From assembly GCA_021732845.1 (NCBI GenBank), contig JAKFUF010000089.1, positions 1 to 54,569 on the forward strand: a DNA stretch of 54,569 bases, given 5' to 3'. The DNA comes from Planctomycetaceae bacterium. GTDB lineage: Bacteria; Planctomycetota; Planctomycetia; Planctomycetales; Planctomycetaceae. The notes under the pieces are model-generated. The model made no database searches. It was given only the letters and a program-made list of their open reading frames with translations, and was not told where the DNA came from. Position 1 is the stretch's first letter; every line of letters begins with the position of its first letter. The position numbers and the translations under genes are program-made. Positions 51,235-54,569 of the stretch are shown here, one piece after another.

Positions 51235-52977
51235 ATGAGTAGAATGTCAATCCACTCTTTCTCAAGTCAAACTTGGCCAGCCGCCGTTGTCGAAGCGTCA
51301 CAGGCTGGCGGGAACCCTTTGCCCGAACCGATTCAGCGCGGGATGGGAAGTGTCATCTGGCGAAATTCCGCTGGTGATCGGTTCGTGTCGTTTCGCCCGC
51401 TTTTGGGGAAGCATGCCGACCGGGCGCACGGTCGGGCGTTATGGTCGCTCTGGCAGGAAGGTGCTGATCGGCCAAGTTCAGTCTTAACCTTTCAACTGCC
51501 GCTGCACCCCGAAGCGAAATCGACGCCCGTGGTCGTCTCGGTTTTGCAAGAGTGGCTCCTGCGGAACGGAAGCAGCCAATTTGCGCAGCAGGAGTTGGCG
51601 GGGTTCGCAACCGTCGAGCTTCCGCGCGAGATTCCGGAGTCTGCTTCCAATGAGTATTGGCTTTGCAACAACAATCGGTTCGGAATCCTCGTTTCGGAAG
51701 ACGGCTGGGACATCCGCACAGGTGCCGAATCACTCGCAAACCGCAAGTCCAAGGTCAACGGCAGCCGGAAACGCCTCCTGAGTTTTGAGGAGCTGGACCG
51801 ATTGTGCGGGTGGCTTGCGACTCATTGGGATGCAATTGCCTTCGGAAAGGATCCGCGCCCGCCCGTGCTGCGCGACAAGGGGGTGGCCGCGTGCCGTGCC
51901 TATGAGCGTGCCCGAATCACTGCGTCTCCGGAAGAGTTGGCGGACCTGCAGCTCTGGTGGACGAAACACGCCATCCGTGCCGCCGACCCAGACCTTCCCA
52001 ACATCTTCCTCGAACGCCAAGTGGATGACTTGGTCATTTCCTGGGATGCGTCCCCATCCGGCAACCACTCCTTCATGATTCCCTATGGGACGGAGATCAC
52101 AAGCGTCCGCTTCGCGGTGCCACACCTTCGCCGCCTGCTTGGCAGCCGCAAGAACGATTTCACGATTAGCCCCAAACGCAAAAAGCAAGTCTTTGGGGTC
52201 GACCCGGACGCCGGCTACCGCATCCTTCGCTCCACATTCCAGAACATGACGAAGGAATGGTTGCGCGATCACCAGTTTTCCAACGAAAATGCCAGCGAGA
52301 TGGCACTTGCGGGAACTGCGCGACATCCTGTCGTTGGACTGCTGCGCAGCGCGCAGTCGAGCAAGATCTCGCTCTCCGACATTGAGTCCATCTGGGGAAA
52401 GTTGCAGCCGAATACGGGCAATCGTTTTCAACACCTCCGCGCGCTCGCCAAGGGGATGAACGCGCAGATTGATTTGCGCGAGCCGTGGCAATCCGGCTAT
52501 CATCTGGCCCGTCTCGTTCGCGCCGAGCTGAGCATTCCGGAAACCGGATATTTTGACATTGAGGCCGCCGTCCAAAAGCTGGGCGTCGATGTTCAAGACG
52601 CATCCTTCGCCGACGAGTCGATCCTGGCGGCCTGCGTTGGCTCGCCGCAGTTCGCCCCGTTGATTGTGGTGAACACCAGGTGTGACGACGCCAATGGTCC
52701 GAGCGGACGGCGAATCACGCTCGCCCACGAATTGTGTCACCTGCTCTTCGACCGGTCGCGAATGCAGAGCTTTGCCCGGTTTGAAGGCGGTGCCGCTGAA
52801 ACCGACCGGCTCATCGAAATGCGGGCCAACGCCTTCGCCGTGGAACTGCTGGCTCCGATACGATCGTTCATCCGCCCCGACGGAAACCTGATGACCGATG
52901 AGGAGGCGGAAAAACTTTCCGTCGAACTTCAAGTCAGCATAGTCGCGGTGCGACGGCATGTGCAGAATCACCGATGA
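51235..52977 (+). CDS. Large ImmA/IrrE (M78) family metallopeptidase
   Basis: The start is chosen at the ATG 51235; an ATG at 51244 is equally possible. In the 580-residue product the last third is an ImmA/IrrE domain: GRRITLAHELCHLLFDRSR (HELCH, zinc ligands at about 498-502), then EMRANAFAVELLAP, whose Glu is the third ligand. ImmA/IrrE peptidases cleave DNA-binding repressors, as in phage induction and the Deinococcus radiation response. The first 400 residues are unlike typical members and unrecognised; blocks include VLQEWLLRNGSSQFAQQEL and LCGWLATHWDAIAFGKDPR. Such long N-termini are often sensor or target-recognition parts. Composition is high GC, unlike SIR2 before it. Confidence 0.8.
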   Translation: MSRMSIHSFSSQTWPAAVVEASQAGGNPLPEPIQRGMGSVIWRNSAGDRFVSFRPLLGKHADRAHGRALWSLWQEGADRPSSVLTFQLPLHPEAKSTPVVVSVLQEWLLRNGSSQFAQQELAGFATVELPREIPESASNEYWLCNNNRFGILVSEDGWDIRTGAESLANRKSKVNGSRKRLLSFEELDRLCGWLATHWDAIAFGKDPRPPVLRDKGVAACRAYERARITASPEELADLQLWWTKHAIRAADPDLPNIFLERQVDDLVISWDASPSGNHSFMIPYGTEITSVRFAVPHLRRLLGSRKNDFTISPKRKKQVFGVDPDAGYRILRSTFQNMTKEWLRDHQFSNENASEMALAGTARHPVVGLLRSAQSSKISLSDIESIWGKLQPNTGNRFQHLRALAKGMNAQIDLREPWQSGYHLARLVRAELSIPETGYFDIEAAVQKLGVDVQDASFADESILAACVGSPQFAPLIVVNTRCDDANGPSGRRITLAHELCHLLFDRSRMQSFARFEGGAAETDRLIEMRANAFAVELLAPIRSFIRPDGNLMTDEEAEKLSVELQVSIVAVRRHVQNHR

Positions 52978-53086
52978 GTTGCGTTCGCAAATCAGGGAGG
53001 GGGCACTTTCGGGCGGTGACGGACACTGTTCATCATCAGCAATGATGCTGACCAATCGTCACGTCGCATCCGGTTGGAGAACTCCA

Positions 53087-53476
53087 ATGAAACTGCAATG
53101 CCGGTGCGGTCATTCATTGGAAGTGACCGAGTCGCAGGTTGAAGCTTTGCTGTCCCAGAGCCAGCCGCTGAACTGTCCGCAGTGCGGGACTTCCAACACG
53201 ATCATCATCCAGCGGGATGCACCGGGAGTGGCGGGCCTCATTATTGGGGTTCTGGCACTGCTTTGCACGATGCTTGGACTGATAATCTGTGGAATTTCAC
53301 TTTTCGCCGCGTTCCCTCTCTCCCTGATTGGTGCCACATGCAGTTTTTGTGGTCGGGACAATCGGCGTGTTGCCGGACTGACACTCAACCTGCTATCCCT
53401 GTTTGTCTCGGTCTTCTACCTGGCAATTCTTTTCGCTTTGGGGATGGAAATTTCAACGGTGCATCCGGGCGATTGA
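53087..53476 (+). CDS. Second zinc-ribbon plus membrane protein
   Basis: GGAGA precedes the ATG at 53087; longer frames overlap the ImmA gene. The 129-residue protein starts MKLQCRCGHSLEVTESQVEA with CRCG and CPQCG pairs, the same ribbon as in 50613-51179, and then about three hydrophobic segments (GVAGLIIGVLALLCTMLGL, a second near 75-90, and LTLNLLSLFVSVFYLAIL). Four amino-acid positions around the cysteines match the other protein (MK-C-CG, E-T---). Together they bracket the metallopeptidase gene. Function unknown. Confidence 0.7.
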   Translation: MKLQCRCGHSLEVTESQVEALLSQSQPLNCPQCGTSNTIIIQRDAPGVAGLIIGVLALLCTMLGLIICGISLFAAFPLSLIGATCSFCGRDNRRVAGLTLNLLSLFVSVFYLAILFALGMEISTVHPGD

Positions 53477-53488
53477 GGAGTCCCAGTC

Positions 53489-53719
53489 ATGAGACCAAGT
53501 GCGCAGTATGTCAAAATTGTAGAATGGTCTGTGGAGGACGACTGTTACGTGGGCAGTGCGCCTGGACTGCTGTATGGTGGATGCCACGGGCCGGATGAAC
53601 AGCAAGAACTGTGTCAGATCGTTGAAGAAACAATTGAATTCTATCGTCGCGCTGGAAAGCCATTGCCGCCGGCAACCTCGGGGCGGGATTTTGCGAACAA
53701 GATGCAGGATGTCGCCTGA
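53489..53719 (+). CDS. HicB-like antitoxin-family protein, no HicA partner seen
   Basis: The 76-residue protein (MRPSAQYVKIVEWSVEDDCY) has the HicB fold signature: a short first strand VKIVEWS, then CYVGSAPGLLYGGCHG, QQELCQIVEETIEFYRR and LPPATSG. It is very close to a common HicB-like family in bacteria that has no DNA-binding tail and often occurs alone. A HicA toxin (about 60 residues with a G-H/S motif) is not found in the 12 bases before or 50 bases after. It follows the zinc-ribbon gene by 12 bases. Confidence 0.8.
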   Translation: MRPSAQYVKIVEWSVEDDCYVGSAPGLLYGGCHGPDEQQELCQIVEETIEFYRRAGKPLPPATSGRDFANKMQDVA

Positions 53720-53773
53720 GCCTCTATGACTTTCGCAGTTAATCTAGGCGTTAGGCCAGACATGTGAGGTGAA

Positions 53774-54343
53774 ATGGCCACAAAAGAGGACATTCTGAAC
53801 TGCGTCAAGTCTCTGGTCTGGAGTGGAGAGTTTGACGAGACCGAAGTCGCCTATGATGTCGGGGACCGTTTTAGCGAACTCGACCAGGCGGGCAAGTTTT
53901 GGCTGCTGTTGGTGATCCAGGCGGAATTTGAGTCGAAGCGGAAAGCGGAACAGACCTGGCCCAAGGTCACAGATTTTGATCGCCTCGATCGGGCGTTTAC
54001 GATGCTTCAAGCCCAGGGTGTCATCGCCCTGCACCGCGCCGGGTTTGACCAGTCGGAGGGGTTGGAAGACGTGGCGGATGCCTACGAAGAAGCCGGGGGC
54101 AAAAGCTCCGACTACGCCGGTCACTGCTTCTATACCGAACAGGACCAGGAGGGCGCGCTCGACGGAAGCGGCCTGTATATTGGCTATGGACATTTGTCCG
54201 GCAAAGATGCCAAGGCGATCAAGGTCGCCGAAATGCTGCGTGCCGCCCTCGAACACGAAGGGTTCAGCGTGACCTGGGACGGCACGATTGCGTCGAGAGT
54301 GTTTGTCGAGGGTTTTTGTTGGCAACGACGCAGTCCGGGGTAG
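53774..54343 (+). CDS. DUF6891 domain protein
   Basis: The 189-residue protein has the DUF6891 pattern I remember: FDRLDRAFTMLQAQGVIALH, GFDQSEGLEDVADAYEEAG, YAGHCFYTEQDQEGALDGSG, YIGYGHLSGKDAKAIKVAEM and LRAALEHEGFSVTWDGTIAS. AGGTGAA stands just before the ATG. These soluble proteins are often found in polymorphic-toxin or immunity neighbourhoods, but the function is unproven. A GTTAGGCC motif 17 bases before the start resembles an integron attC end (see findings). Confidence 0.75.
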   Translation: MATKEDILNCVKSLVWSGEFDETEVAYDVGDRFSELDQAGKFWLLLVIQAEFESKRKAEQTWPKVTDFDRLDRAFTMLQAQGVIALHRAGFDQSEGLEDVADAYEEAGGKSSDYAGHCFYTEQDQEGALDGSGLYIGYGHLSGKDAKAIKVAEMLRAALEHEGFSVTWDGTIASRVFVEGFCWQRRSPG

Positions 54344-54460
54344 GTTCTTCAGGTTCCCATTGGTCAATGAGCCTCAAACGCGCCGTCCGTGCCTGCTCCG
54401 ATCAACCCCGCCCAGCAACCGCGTGTTGGTCGTGGCGATAGGCGATATGGAAGACTCCAA

Positions 54461-54569
54461 ATGACGCCTTGCTGGTCCAGCCCAATATGGGACGCCTACC
54501 AATCGCATCGCGATATCGACCAATTGCGGCAGGACATCCTCACCACTCCGTGGTATCGCGCTCCGGTCA
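54461..54569 (+). CDS. Possible start of a gene running off the right edge
   Basis: An ATG at 54461 opens MTPCWSSPIWDAYQSHRDID and stays open to the window end (36 codons). The composition is protein-like but the frame is short and also open upstream to 54371, with a GTG at 54389 as another start. A ribosome site is not evident. Confidence 0.25.
   Translation, partial: MTPCWSSPIWDAYQSHRDIDQLRQDILTTPWYRAPV

Noticed and set aside
53489-53774. A complete HicAB toxin-antitoxin pair
   Set aside because: Only the HicB-like gene is seen. There is no room for a HicA gene between it and its neighbours.

Overview
The window looks like a planctomycete chromosome (probably order Planctomycetales or a relative). 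The evidence is several families that are very abundant in that phylum: a DUF1552 and a DUF1501 protein with twin-arginine-like leaders, a DUF1559 pseudopilin-like protein followed by a small lipoprotein, a planctomycete-type cytochrome c fused to WD40 repeats, a VIT/VWA protein, high GC, and many short palindromic interspersed repeats. These assignments come from reading the sequence and remembering protein families; no database search was run.

Layout. 1-3.8 kb: one very large minus-strand VIT/VWA gene that runs off the left edge. 4.2-10.3 kb: minus-strand genes (DUF1552, an antitoxin with a wrecked PIN toxin, a DUF2310 zinc-ribbon protein, a DegT-type aminotransferase, a GT87-like membrane glycosyltransferase with a small coiled-coil membrane protein). 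10.6-14.7 kb: plus-strand fabI, a seven-CXXCH cytochrome with TPR repeats, and a PQQ-like beta-propeller. 14.73-15.25 kb: an apparent lone integron-like cassette (ORF of unknown function ending inside an attC-like palindrome). 15.3-18.0 kb: a translationally coupled gene pair with a terminase-small-subunit-like HTH protein, then a 1.4-kb nest of tandem, palindromic and MITE-like repeats. 18.0-28.0 kb: second GT87 protein, pepT, tRNA-Ala, an M24 peptidase homologue, a discoidin-tailed lipoprotein, and a MoxR ATPase with its large membrane partner. 28.2-34.8 kb: DUF1501, DUF1559 plus lipoprotein, rodA-like, a small exported protein and a His/Arg/Gly-rich exported protein. 34.8-36.8 kb: trpA bracketed by two inverted copies of an approximately 230-255 bp element, then a hairpin-rich segment that may be a structured RNA. 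37.1-40.9 kb: SMP-30-like protein and a large cytochrome c/WD40 protein. 41.0-45.3 kb: AT-richer GAF membrane protein with a small partner, a response regulator whose stop codon overlaps the start of class I fumarase, and an unknown exported protein. 45.3-49.1 kb: RNase R and YchF, divergent. 49.2-54.6 kb: an accessory region with a stand-alone SIR2-domain protein, two related zinc-ribbon/membrane proteins flanking a large ImmA/IrrE-type metallopeptidase, a solitary HicB-like protein and a DUF6891 protein.

Most blocks are single genes or two-gene units. Clear functional linkage is seen only for the MoxR ATPase with the membrane protein 14 bases downstream, the DUF1559/lipoprotein pair, the receiver/fumarase overlap, and the TGATG-coupled HTH pair. 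The accessory region at 49-54 kb is the best candidate for an undescribed (possibly anti-phage) system. The attC-like cassette at 15 kb, the inverted element around trpA and the paired hairpins at 36.6-36.7 kb are the most interesting non-coding signals.
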